From Streptomyces sp. A1136 (GTDB lineage: Bacteria > Actinomycetota > Actinomycetes > Streptomycetales > Streptomycetaceae), in assembly GCF_004795055.1 (NCBI RefSeq), contig NZ_SSBJ01000015.1, positions 106,810 through 170,809 of the forward strand: a stretch of 64,000 bases of DNA. Reading direction: 5' to 3'. This document shows positions 57,598 to 64,000 of this stretch, piece after piece (position 1 is the first letter of the stretch; each line of letters starts with the position of its first letter). The translations under genes were made by a program, and so were the position numbers. A model generated the notes under the pieces. That model ran no database searches, was not told where the DNA came from, and was given only the letters and a program-made list of their open reading frames with translations.

Positions 57598-57640
57598 AAA
57601 CCCTAGGGCTTGTCTCTGGACATGGCAAGCCCTAGGGTTT
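57598..57640. promoter_or_regulatory. Paired CCCTAGGG operator
   Basis: The arms AAACCCTAGGGCTTG and CAAGCCCTAGGGTTT (57598-57612, 57626-57640) are exact inverted repeats with a 13-base spacer, and each arm holds the palindrome CCCTAGGG. It lies between the divergent genes and 40 bases before the regulator start, so it is a likely operator. Confidence 0.7.
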
Positions 57641-57680
57641 GTGTCGCGTGATCGTCCCGCGCATCGGGAAGGAGCGGGGC

Positions 57681-58010
57681 GTGTCTGATGAGAAGGAGGA
57701 GGTGCCGCCAGAGGTGACAAAGGTGCTGGAGGCCATCGCCGCGTTGTCGGCGATAGAAGACGACGTGGCCTGCACGTCTGCCGTGTCGGAGGTCCTGCGC
57801 CGGTGGCCCGATCTCGGGTCCGAGCTACGGCAGCTCCGGGAGAAGCGGGTCAACGCCCTGCGCGCCGAGCAACGGACGTGGCCGGAGATCGCCGCCATCA
57901 TCGGCGACGTGACCCCGGAGCGGGCGCAGCAGATCAGCAAGGGGCTCAGCGGGGCCACCCGCAAGAAGGCGGCAGCCAAGAAAGCCGCCGAGGCGCAGCC
58001 CAAGGAGTGA
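57681..58010 (+). CDS. Small DNA-binding-like regulator (plus strand), paralogue of 45115
   Basis: I chose GTG 57681 (GAAGGAG site) over an upstream start that falls inside the operator. The 109-residue product has DDVACTSAVSEVLRRWPDLG and ELRQLREKRVNALRAEQRTW, then PEIAAIIGDVTPERAQQISK and a Lys/Ala-rich tail. It matches the 45115 protein along most of its length, including the VTPxRxxxI turn. It is probably a helix-turn-helix regulator of the leftward transfer operon. Confidence 0.7.
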   Translation: MSDEKEEVPPEVTKVLEAIAALSAIEDDVACTSAVSEVLRRWPDLGSELRQLREKRVNALRAEQRTWPEIAAIIGDVTPERAQQISKGLSGATRKKAAAKKAAEAQPKE

Positions 58011-58011
58011 C

Positions 58012-58044
58012 ACGGCCGAGCGGTGGTCGAGACCGCCCGGCCGT
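58012..58044 (+). terminator. Hairpin after the plus-strand regulator
   Basis: ACGGCCGAGCGGT pairs with ACCGCCCGGCCGT (58012-58024, 58032-58044) with one mismatch. It starts right after the stop at 58010. Confidence 0.75.
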
Positions 58045-58148
58045 TACGCGCGTGATCACAGAAAGGCGCTGCGTTGAGCGTAGCGAACACCCGGCCCGGG
58101 TCGGCGGCCGTCTACCCGCATCGTGCGGGAGGGGGCCGTCGGCGCGAC

Positions 58149-58193
58149 CGGACGGTGTCCGGGCTGGTCAGGCGCTTGTCCGGTGTCCGGCCG
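58149..58193. repeat. 45-bp exact direct repeat, copy 1
   Basis: It is identical to 58796-58840 and contains GTCCGG half-palindromes. In minus-strand reading it supplies the last codons (GHRTSA) and stop of the gene at 58168. Confidence 0.85.
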
Positions 58194-58647
58194 CGATGGC
58201 GGCGGCAAGGCCGATCCATCCCTTGTGCCATGCCTGGTCGAGCAGAGCCCCGGCGCGCGGGTCGTTGGTGAGCCACCCGCCCTTGCCCGACGCGTGAGCG
58301 GCGCGGACGAGGAGCGGCGCACCGTCGGTGTCGTCGGCCCAGTGCCCTGCGCACCGGTCGGCCGCGTAGTGCGTGACGGCGGACACGGCCAGGCCGGCAG
58401 CGGCGCGGCGCCAGTCGAGGCCGAGGCCGAGGTACCGGTCGGCCGCGTACAGGGCGAGCGCCTGGGTGGCCGTGTACGAGGTGACATGTCGGCGGCAGGC
58501 GGCGGCGCCTTCCGGGCCGTGCTTGCCCTTGGCGACGGCGTCGCTGTTCCGCTGGACGAGGTAGTCACCGACCTCGTGGGCCGCGGTGAGGACGGCGTAG
58601 GCGGCGGCGAAGCGCACGGCGGCGCGGGAGAGCTGATCGGTGAACAC
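58168..58647 (-). CDS. DUF3307-like membrane protein
   Basis: This 159-residue protein starts with GTG at 58647 (AAGGAG). RFAAAYAVLTAAHEVGDYLV, TSYTATQALALYAADRYLGL and AAAGLAVSAVTHYAADRC give three or four helices with His/Asp pairs, and DQAWHKGWIGLAAAIAAGH follows. The HEVGDYLVQ and THYxxDR pattern resembles DUF3307-type proteins. It ends with GHRTSA from the shared repeat. Confidence 0.6.
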   Translation of the reverse strand: MFTDQLSRAAVRFAAAYAVLTAAHEVGDYLVQRNSDAVAKGKHGPEGAAACRRHVTSYTATQALALYAADRYLGLGLDWRRAAAGLAVSAVTHYAADRCAGHWADDTDGAPLLVRAAHASGKGGWLTNDPRAGALLDQAWHKGWIGLAAAIAAGHRTSA

Positions 58648-58696
58648 GTGAGGCTCCTTCTCGGTGGATCTCCAGGGTTGCCGCGCGTGCGCGGCG

Positions 58697-58720
58697 CCAG
58701 TGCCCAGCGCTGGGCACTGG
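58697..58720. promoter_or_regulatory. Perfect 24-base palindrome
   Basis: CCAGTGCCCAGC and GCTGGGCACTGG are exact inverted arms with no spacer. It lies 50 bases before the start at 58647 and may be an operator or a terminator. Confidence 0.5.
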
Positions 58721-58744
58721 AGGTGTGGGAGTCGCCACGGCGCA

Positions 58745-58790
58745 CGAGAGCGGCCCCTCTTCCCCAGGTGGGGCAGAAGGGCCGCTCTCG
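58745..58790 (-). terminator. Long hairpin with 12-bp outer stem
   Basis: CGAGAGCGGCCC and GGGCCGCTCTCG (58745-58756, 58779-58790) enclose an inner CCCCA-TGGGG hairpin. It follows the stop at 58815. Confidence 0.75.
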
Positions 58791-58795
58791 ATGTC

Positions 58796-58840
58796 CGGAC
58801 GGTGTCCGGGCTGGTCAGGCGCTTGTCCGGTGTCCGGCCG
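58796..58840. repeat. 45-bp exact direct repeat, copy 2
   Basis: It is identical to 58149-58193 and gives the last codons and the stop of the gene at 58815. It carries GTCCGGAC at its left end. Confidence 0.85.
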
Positions 58841-59426
58841 TGAGGGCTGGGGCGGGGAAGCCGGCCGCCGGGGGCGCGCTGGTGTCGGTCGACAGGAACA
58901 GGCTGGTGCCCCACTCGACGTGGTACTCGCCATCGCCGGTGCGCGGCCACGTGCGGGCGTCGCGGGTGGGGATGGCCTCGCCGAGCGCGAAGGTGTGGTG
59001 TCCGGGCGGGCCGGGGACCTCGTGCTCGTCCAGGTCAAGGCGCTTCCACCTGGGGACGAGGACGTACAGGGTCTGGCCGCCGGGGGTCTTCGACCAGACG
59101 TCGACGGCCAGCCACGTTCCCCGGCGCTGCCACAGCCCTTGGGCCAGCCTCGCGAGGTTCTGGGGTTCGGGGTGGTCGTCGGGGGCGGTGAACGCGACCA
59201 GGCCGGGGGCGGCCGGGGCGTACGGGAACGGGCCGGTGCTCGCGTGGATGGCTGGCTCGCGGGTCCGGTAGACGTACGCGAGCATCACCGGGTCCTCGTC
59301 GAACCGGTACGTGACCGCCTGGTCGTGGTCGGGCTCGCCCTCGTCACCGGTGTACGGGGTGATCCGTACGGCCAGGCACGGGGCGTAGGTCGGAGGGCTC
59401 GAAACGATGTCGTCTTCACCGCGCAT
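58815..59426 (-). CDS. Protein of unknown function
   Basis: This 203-residue protein (MRGEDDIVSSPPTYAPCLAV) has an AAGGAG site. It is strand-rich (QTLYVLVPRWKRLDLDEHEV, GEYHVEWGTSLFLSTD) with a YRFDEDPVMLAYVYRTREPA helix-strand middle. The last six residues come from the 45-bp repeat. No family is recognised. Confidence 0.6.
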   Translation of the reverse strand: MRGEDDIVSSPPTYAPCLAVRITPYTGDEGEPDHDQAVTYRFDEDPVMLAYVYRTREPAIHASTGPFPYAPAAPGLVAFTAPDDHPEPQNLARLAQGLWQRRGTWLAVDVWSKTPGGQTLYVLVPRWKRLDLDEHEVPGPPGHHTFALGEAIPTRDARTWPRTGDGEYHVEWGTSLFLSTDTSAPPAAGFPAPALTAGHRTSA

Positions 59427-59497
59427 GCGGTGGCTCCTTCCGGGGGCGGTCGCCGCGGTGGCGGCGCGACCGGGGCTGGGCGGGGATGGGCTGTCGG

Positions 59498-59854
59498 TCA
59501 CGGAAACCGACGCCGGGGCGGCGGCCCGTACGGCGTCGCCCACGCCGGCCGGTCGCGGCGGGCCGCAGCGGTCTGCTGGGCGACGGGGCGCAGCGCGCGG
59601 GCGAGTTCGGCCATGGCTGCGGCGGCGGCCTGGGCCATCGGCTTGAACGCCTCCATCGCCGCGCGGATCGGCGCGAGCGCTTCGCTCATGACCGCGTGGG
59701 CCTCGGCGACGACGAGATCGGTGTGGGGGCCGGTCTCGCGGCGGCGGCGCTGGGCGACCGCGGTGACGGCCTCCTCGACGGTCAGGCCGCGCAGGCGGAC
59801 CAGGCGGCCGATCAGCAGCAGTGCGGCGCGGGCGCTGGCCTGCTCGGGGGTCAT
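59498..59854 (-). CDS. Small helical protein of unknown function
   Basis: This 118-residue protein (MTPEQASARAALLLIGRLVR) overlaps the upstream stop (TGATG). It is helical and basic, with LRGLTVEEAVTAVAQRRRRE and a Pro/Arg tail (YGPPPRRRFP). It may bind nucleic acid. No family recognised. Confidence 0.55.
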   Translation of the reverse strand: MTPEQASARAALLLIGRLVRLRGLTVEEAVTAVAQRRRRETGPHTDLVVAEAHAVMSEALAPIRAAMEAFKPMAQAAAAAMAELARALRPVAQQTAAARRDRPAWATPYGPPPRRRFP

Positions 59855-60219
59855 CAACGGGGATCCTTCCGAAGGATGTCGGGGGGAAGGTCGAAGGCCG
59901 TGGCGATCGCTTCGGCGACCTCGGCGCGACGGTTGGGCGCGGCCGGGGCCGGCTCCGGCGGGGCGGGTGCGGGCGGCTGCGTCTCGCGCAGCACGGCGGC
60001 GATGCCCTCCGCGAACGCGGCGCCCATGAGATGCCGGGGAACACGAGCCCGGTACTCGACACGGACACCGCCGTCCGTGTCCGGACACGCGTTGTCCGGA
60101 CGTGTCCGGACGGCGCCCGCCCTGGTGGGGAGGGGTCCACAGTCGGGCGCCTCACCGATGTCCCGAGGTGTCCGGACAAACCCGCCGGACGCGTCCGGAC
60201 GCTGTCCGGACCGGCTCAC
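59854..60219 (-). CDS. Protein with a repeat-derived N-terminus
   Basis: I chose the GTG at 60219 because it overlaps the upstream stop (GTGA); the 121-residue product then starts VSRSGQRPDASGGFVRTPRD. Its first 50 residues are encoded by GTCCGGAC palindromes. The C-terminus (RRAEVAEAIATAFDLPPDIL) is helical and looks like the real conserved part. The function is unknown. Confidence 0.5.
   Translation of the reverse strand: MSRSGQRPDASGGFVRTPRDIGEAPDCGPLPTRAGAVRTRPDNACPDTDGGVRVEYRARVPRHLMGAAFAEGIAAVLRETQPPAPAPPEPAPAAPNRRAEVAEAIATAFDLPPDILRKDPR
60077..60213. repeat. GTCCGGAC palindrome cluster 4, inside a gene
   Basis: Six GTCCGGAC copies lie inside the 5' half of the gene at 59854-60219, in groups such as GTGTCCGGACACGCGTTGTC. 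The frame stays open and reads mostly Pro, Asp, Arg and Thr. Confidence 0.8.
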
Positions 60220-60764
60220 GACTCGACCGCCCGCGTGTAGCCGGTCGCCCCGACCGGGGGCTGCGACTGGTCGGGGAGGAAGATCGGCACGCCCGACGTC
60301 AGGCCCGTGCTGTCCTCCGTTGCCGCCGGGGGCGCGACGAGGAGCGGGCGGCCGGGGCGCGGCAGCCACATCGGGTGGTCGAGGCGGACCAGGAGGTGAA
60401 GCATCTCCGCGAGCCGGTCCGCCATGTACTGGGCGCACTCCGGGGACAGGTCGAGCGCCCATCCGGCGTGGGACTGCTCCAGCGCGTACGCGACCTCCTG
60501 GGCGGTCGCCGGGCGGACGCCGGGCGCCGGGTTGAGCGCTTCGTCCCACTGGTAGTCACAGCGCTGGCAGCGGCGTTCCAACCGCTGCGGGAGCGGACCG
60601 CGACGCTCCAGACGGCCGTTGTACTCCTCGATCACGTGCGAGCACGCCGGCCGGAAGACGGTGAACGCTTCGAGGTTCGAGCACATCGCGCACTCGGTCT
60701 CGTCGCCTGAGAACGGCGGCAGCCCATGGTGCTGCTCGGGGGCCTTGGCGTCGGGGTGGGTCAT
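60216..60764 (-). CDS. Zinc-ribbon protein of unknown function
   Basis: This 182-residue protein starts at ATG 60764 (GAAGGAT). It has ETECAMCSNLEAFTVFRPAC then SHVIEEYN and RRCQRCDYQWDEALNP, two CxxC pairs as in a zinc ribbon. The middle (YALEQSHAGWALDLSPECAQ) is helical. No family recognised. Confidence 0.6.
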   Translation of the reverse strand: MTHPDAKAPEQHHGLPPFSGDETECAMCSNLEAFTVFRPACSHVIEEYNGRLERRGPLPQRLERRCQRCDYQWDEALNPAPGVRPATAQEVAYALEQSHAGWALDLSPECAQYMADRLAEMLHLLVRLDHPMWLPRPGRPLLVAPPAATEDSTGLTSGVPIFLPDQSQPPVGATGYTRAVES

Positions 60765-60791
60765 GGTCCGATCCTTCGGTTCGGGGGTGCG

Positions 60792-60829
60792 GGCACTGCA
60801 CGAGTAACCGCCGTTCCTCGTGCAGTGCC
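60792..60829 (-). terminator. Perfect 13-bp hairpin
   Basis: GGCACTGCACGAG and CTCGTGCAGTGCC (60792-60804, 60817-60829) lie after the stop at 60847. Confidence 0.75.
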
Positions 60830-60846
60830 GGGGGATGGTAGGGGGT

Positions 60847-61494
60847 TCAGCGGAAGGCGGCCCGCGCCGCGCGCACTCGTTCGACGGCCGCGGTGAGCCG
60901 CCGCTCGGAGACGCCACGCTCACCGCCAGGGCCGAAGAGGCGGGCGAACATGTCAATCTCGGTGAGTTCGACCGGCGGCGTGATGCGCGGTCCGGGGGTC
61001 TCCTCCGTGGCGTGGCCGTTGACGACGCGCCACTGGCCGAGGACCGGCGCGTCGCCGGCGCCTTCGTCGGCGAGGAGCTGCGCGGTCAGGTCGAGGTACG
61101 GGAAAGCGACGGCGATCGTGTCCCAGTCGGAGAGCACGGTCTCTCGGTCGGGCCACTTCCCGACGTTGTAGCTCGAGCAGCCGATCGTGCCGTCCCAATT
61201 GCACCAGCCGTGCGGGCCGCCGATCCACGTCGAGGCGATCCGCGACGTGTACAGCAGGGTCAGCGGGAGGACGTCCAACTCCTTGGTGACGGCGCGGATG
61301 CTGTCGATCGTCGCGTTGGCGTACTGGCCGGGCTCCAGGCCGAGTGCGTGGTACACGCTGGCGGTCCACGCCTTGTCGTTGCCGTCGAGGAGGTACAGGT
61401 TCGCGGTGCGGATCAGGATGTCGTCGGCCTGCTCCTCGGTCACAGGGGCGCCGGTGACGAGGAGGCGCGGCCACTTCGTGAGGTCTTCGGTCAC
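60847..61494 (-). CDS. Protein of unknown function
   Basis: This 215-residue protein (MTEDLTKWPRLLVTGAPVTE) starts with GTG. WPRLLVTGAPVTEEQADDIL followed by IRTANLYLLDGNDKAW is a distinct conserved-looking start, and a GGPHGWCNWDGTIGCSSYNV segment follows. The C-terminus is helical (RRLTAAVERVRAARAAFR). I do not recognise the family; similar proteins are found on Streptomyces plasmids and phages. Confidence 0.6.
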   Translation of the reverse strand: MTEDLTKWPRLLVTGAPVTEEQADDILIRTANLYLLDGNDKAWTASVYHALGLEPGQYANATIDSIRAVTKELDVLPLTLLYTSRIASTWIGGPHGWCNWDGTIGCSSYNVGKWPDRETVLSDWDTIAVAFPYLDLTAQLLADEGAGDAPVLGQWRVVNGHATEETPGPRITPPVELTEIDMFARLFGPGGERGVSERRLTAAVERVRAARAAFR

Positions 61495-61551
61495 GGGAGT
61501 CTCTTTCTCGGGTGGTGCCGGGCGCCGCAGTCACGGCGACGGGGTGGGCGG

Positions 61552-62208
61552 TTACGGCAGGGCGCGGCCGGTGCGGAGGATGCGGATGATCTGGGCTGCG
61601 ATGTGCTTCGGGTCGTCGGGCGGGGCCAGGAGGGGCGCCAGGGTGCCCCCGGCAGGAGCGTTGGGGTGGGCGGTTCCCCAGGACCACTCAGGCCGCTTCC
61701 CGGCCCACAGCACGTAGAGGTGCTCTCCCCGGCCGGCCGCGTCGGCGAGGCCGAACGCCCGGCGGTCCAGGGGGACGACGATGCTGTGCTCCGTGGCGTG
61801 GGTGCCGGTCCACCCGCAGGCGACGAGTTCGGCGACGACCGCCGCGGTGAGCGGGGCCGGGACCTCGTCCCACCGCAGCGGGTCGCCGTACACGCCGGTC
61901 ACCAGCCCGGCACTTCCCGGGCCGTCGGCGAGGGATGGCCGGTCGGACCAGCCGAACGGGGACTCGCGCCGGTCCTGGTCCCCGGTGATCTCCAGTTCCT
62001 CCAGGGGCTGCCCGCTGTCGATGTGGGCGTGCAGCTCGCGCAGCCGGGCCAGGGCCCTACCGTCGCGCTTGTTCAGTGCCCGGCGGGCGAGTTCGGGAAG
62101 GGCCGCCCAGCAGGCGCCGCACAGGTACCAGCGGGACGGCTTCGGCGTGCGGCACGATCGGCACGGGGTGGCGGTGTACGCGCCGCGCGGCCTGGACTGG
62201 CCGGTCAC
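61552..62208 (-). CDS. Cys-containing protein of unknown function
   Basis: This 218-residue protein starts with GTG overlapping the upstream stop (GTGA). It begins MTGQSRPRGAYTATPCRSCR and has WYLCGACWAALPELARRALN, giving a CxxC...CxxC zinc ribbon typical of small phage proteins. A strand-rich C-terminal part (EHLYVLWAGKRPEWSWGTAH) follows. The function is unknown. Confidence 0.6.
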   Translation of the reverse strand: MTGQSRPRGAYTATPCRSCRTPKPSRWYLCGACWAALPELARRALNKRDGRALARLRELHAHIDSGQPLEELEITGDQDRRESPFGWSDRPSLADGPGSAGLVTGVYGDPLRWDEVPAPLTAAVVAELVACGWTGTHATEHSIVVPLDRRAFGLADAAGRGEHLYVLWAGKRPEWSWGTAHPNAPAGGTLAPLLAPPDDPKHIAAQIIRILRTGRALP

Positions 62209-62702
62209 TGCGACGCCTCGGCAGCACGGAGCACGGCCAGGTGCTCGGCGTGGGCCTTACCGACCTTGGGCGTCGAGTACCGGGCGAGGACCGCGGGGTC
62301 CATGCCGCTGCGGCACTCCGGGCCGATGCCGAGCGTCTTCGACGTCTCGTCGCGCAGGGCCCGCCCGCAGCTCCAGCAGCGCACCCGCAGGTCGGCGAAG
62401 CACCGGGCGGCGGCTTCGGGGTTGAGGGTGATGTCGGCAACGACCTTGTCCAGGTACGCCCGCCGGGACCGCGACCACTGCGCGACGAACAACTCGCGGG
62501 CGGCGTGCTCGGTGGGGACGTCGGCTCGCCGGGGAACGGCCGGGCCGTACCAAGCCTTCGCCGGCCAGGGCCTGAGCGCGTTCATCCGGGCGCTGCGTGT
62601 GCGCCGCCAGTACGTGACCGTGCCCGCGCCGTCGGGGTCGAGGATCGCGTAGTACCCGTCCTCGAGCGCGTCCAGCTCGGGCCAGTCCAGGGTCGCCGTC
62701 AT
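62205..62702 (-). CDS. DUF6011-like zinc protein
   Basis: This 165-residue protein (MTATLDWPELDALEDGYYAI) has ATG overlapping the upstream stop. CWSCGRALRDETSKTLGIGP then ECRSGM matches the CxxCGRxL...GIGPxC motif of DUF6011. The N-terminus is strand-rich (YYAILDPDGAGTVTYWRR). It likely binds zinc; no function is established. Confidence 0.65.
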   Translation of the reverse strand: MTATLDWPELDALEDGYYAILDPDGAGTVTYWRRTRSARMNALRPWPAKAWYGPAVPRRADVPTEHAARELFVAQWSRSRRAYLDKVVADITLNPEAAARCFADLRVRCWSCGRALRDETSKTLGIGPECRSGMDPAVLARYSTPKVGKAHAEHLAVLRAAEASQ

Positions 62703-62893
62703 CAGGCACCGACCGCGAAGAACGGAGGCAGGCCGACGCCGGGGCAGCGGCGCCCGGTCGAGAACCCGGACGGCGTGATGCCGTGGCGGTGACCGAGCCG
62801 GCCGCTCTTGGTGAGCGCGTAACTCAGGTTGCAGCGCGCGCACTCGCCGCGCGGCTTCACCGCCGGGGCCGGGCTCGTGGTGGTCGTGCTCAT
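62702..62893 (-). CDS. Small zinc-binding-like protein
   Basis: This 63-residue protein (MSTTTTSPAPAVKPRGECAR) has CARCNLSYALTKSGRLGHRH and RRCPGVG, a CxxC-HxH-C arrangement. It is coupled to the neighbouring genes by TGATG overlaps on both sides. The function is unknown. Confidence 0.6.
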   Translation of the reverse strand: MSTTTTSPAPAVKPRGECARCNLSYALTKSGRLGHRHGITPSGFSTGRRCPGVGLPPFFAVGA

Positions 62894-63333
62894 CAGGTCA
62901 GATCTCCTTCGTCGTACGGCTCGGCCGGAGGGGCTGCAAGCTGTTTGGTGGAGGGGTGACGGCCGCCGAGGGCGAGCGCGCGGGTGACCGCCTGCGCTCC
63001 GAACCGTTCGGTGGCCGCGTCCTGGCCGTGCTCCTCGATGTGCCAAAGCACGTCGCCGGGCACGAAGTCCTCGGGGATGGGTCGGGCCGGCCGCCGCTGG
63101 GAAGTCCCGCACCGCATGCACCCGTTGGCGGCGGTCGGGTCGACAGGGCCGCCCGGGTGCTGCATGCAGCGGTTCGCCCGCACGGCACCACGAGCGCCAG
63201 CGACCGCCGCACGGGCCCGGTCGATCTCGGCGGCGAGATCAGTCAGCGTCTGGTCATCGACGTCGTGCCGGGCGGCGAACTCGCACAGGTTCCGCAGCGA
63301 GGCACCGATGGCGGGGAGGAAGTCAGGGTTCAC
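62893..63333 (-). CDS. Protein of unknown function with Cys motif
   Basis: This 146-residue protein starts with GTG at 63333 (GTGA overlap). It has a helical N-terminus (LRNLCEFAARHDVDDQTLTD), ANGCMRCGTSQ in the middle and a C-terminus with VPGDVLWHIEEHGQDAATER. It may bind zinc. No family recognised. Confidence 0.6.
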   Translation of the reverse strand: MNPDFLPAIGASLRNLCEFAARHDVDDQTLTDLAAEIDRARAAVAGARGAVRANRCMQHPGGPVDPTAANGCMRCGTSQRRPARPIPEDFVPGDVLWHIEEHGQDAATERFGAQAVTRALALGGRHPSTKQLAAPPAEPYDEGDLT

Positions 63334-63830
63334 GCGTGCCTCACCGCTTCGAGATCAAGCCGCTGCTCCTCGGCGGCAACCACACAGGCCGGGCAGCGGT
63401 CGGAATCCCGCAACCGGTGCTGACGGCCACAGCCGCACATCCGCGGCGCCACGGCCGGGTCTTCGGCGGGCCACTGCACCCGCTCCCGGCGGGCGGCCGG
63501 AACTCCCTGACCGCCACCCTCCAGCGGGAGCAGGAACGCACCCTGGACGGGCTTCTGCGGCTCCTGCTCCCCCGCGGCCTCACGACGCAGGCAACCACCG
63601 CAGCGATCCCGGTCAGGCCGGACGATGCGGCCCCCGCCACAGGCGCAGCGGCGGGCAACGATCCCGTCGCCGGGCCGCGCAGCGGCTCCCGGCTCGACCT
63701 GCTGCTGAGCAAACTCGTCTTCGCCTCGCGCGCCCACGCGCTGCTGTGGCTGAGGTGAAAGCCCAACCAGTTCTTTGTCGGTGTGTGGGTCCCTACCGGA
63801 GGTAGGGGGGACTTTGTAGGCCCCCGCCAT
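63330..63830 (-). CDS. Tandem zinc-ribbon protein (start uncertain)
   Basis: The C-terminal part is clear: CACGGGRIVRPDRDRCGGCL and CGCGRQHRLRDSDRCPACVV are two copies of a CxC...R-D-x-D-R-C-x-x-C unit. I use ATG 63830; starts further upstream lie in the CCATGGAC repeat region and are doubtful. No ribosome-binding site is clear. The function is unknown, but the repeated unit suggests nucleic acid or protein binding. Confidence 0.55.
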   Translation of the reverse strand: MAGAYKVPPTSGRDPHTDKELVGLSPQPQQRVGARGEDEFAQQQVEPGAAARPGDGIVARRCACGGGRIVRPDRDRCGGCLRREAAGEQEPQKPVQGAFLLPLEGGGQGVPAARRERVQWPAEDPAVAPRMCGCGRQHRLRDSDRCPACVVAAEEQRLDLEAVRHA

Positions 63831-63997
63831 GGACGCTGTCCGGACAACGTCCATGGACGCGTTCCGGGGGCGTCCATGGACGCTGTCCGGATCCTCGCCG
63901 GAAGCCTCGGAACCACCGCCATGGACGCTGTCCGGAACGCAGCCATGGACGCTGTCCGCCCCTCCCTCCGCCACATCCCGGACCGCGTCCATGGACG
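63826..63997. repeat. CCATGGAC palindrome array at the right edge
   Basis: Six copies of CATGGACGC lie in about 170 bases, most as CGTCCATGGACGCTGTCCGG, and they combine with GTCCGG half-sites. It runs to the window edge and may continue. Confidence 0.75.
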
Positions 63998-64000
63998 CCT

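Noticed and set aside
63336..63758. Plus-strand frame of 140 codons at the right end
   Set aside because: It is antisense to the tandem CxC/CxxC zinc-ribbon gene, which has clear motif repeats.
1..64000. Phage integrase, attP or transposase
   Set aside because: I found no tyrosine or serine recombinase motifs, no transposase motifs and no insertion-sequence ends; such genes may lie outside the window.

Overview
The window is very GC-rich with Streptomyces-like codon use, and almost every gene lies on the minus strand. It reads as a tailed siphovirus of an actinomycete, most likely Streptomyces, that also carries plasmid-type genes: partition proteins, a DUF3560 protein and a block of membrane proteins like those near conjugation genes. 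A phage-plasmid is the best working idea, but this is inference: no replication initiator, integrase, ParA or TraB/FtsK translocase is in the window. No gene-free gap is longer than about 300 bases.

Layout, left to right (transcription mostly runs right to left). 1-1017: C-terminally cut HAD/MazG-like enzyme. 1.2-3.1 kb: lysis (coiled-coil membrane protein, holin, amidase endolysin). 3.2-14.4 kb: tail (glycine-rich tip protein, minor tail proteins, 1083-residue tape measure, frameshifted assembly chaperones, connectors, a Stealth-like transferase, major tail protein). 14.6-23.9 kb: head (zinc-finger protein, a capsid-like protein, major capsid protein, a fused MuF/2H-phosphoesterase/protease protein, portal). 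25.2-28.4 kb: terminase pair and a ParB-domain protein. 28.4-31 kb: putative DNA-modifying enzyme, tRNA-Gly(UCC), PAPS-reductase-like protein. 31-51.3 kb: early/accessory region with a C5 DNA methyltransferase, an adenine-type methyltransferase, ParB, DUF3560, an orphan ChlI domain and many small genes of unknown function. 52-57.5 kb: membrane and conjugation-like module. 57.7-64 kb: small accessory and zinc-ribbon proteins.

Only three convincing genes lie on the plus strand (45115, 51427, 57681). All are small and DNA-binding-like, and two are paralogues; they are probably the regulators. The first starts 10 bp after an operator TAGTG-N6-CACTA, and the same operator is in eight near-identical cassettes placed mostly 21-33 bases before start codons of minus-strand early genes, plus a perfect-palindrome version at 39791-39816. 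A second leader family (three copies) serves other early genes. A third (four copies, CTGGTTTTGGGCCGGGC) precedes structural genes; in at least two copies the leader can fold so that it pairs the ribosome-binding site. Clusters of GTCCGGAC palindromes are scattered through intergenic DNA and inside genes.

How it works together: terminase, portal, MuF/protease and capsid build and fill the head; connectors, chaperones, tape measure and tip proteins build a siphovirus tail; holin and amidase lyse the host. Methyltransferases and a Mom/antirestriction-like enzyme probably protect the DNA, ParB-type proteins may stabilise the element, and the TAGTG-N6-CACTA regulon probably co-ordinates early or lysogenic expression.
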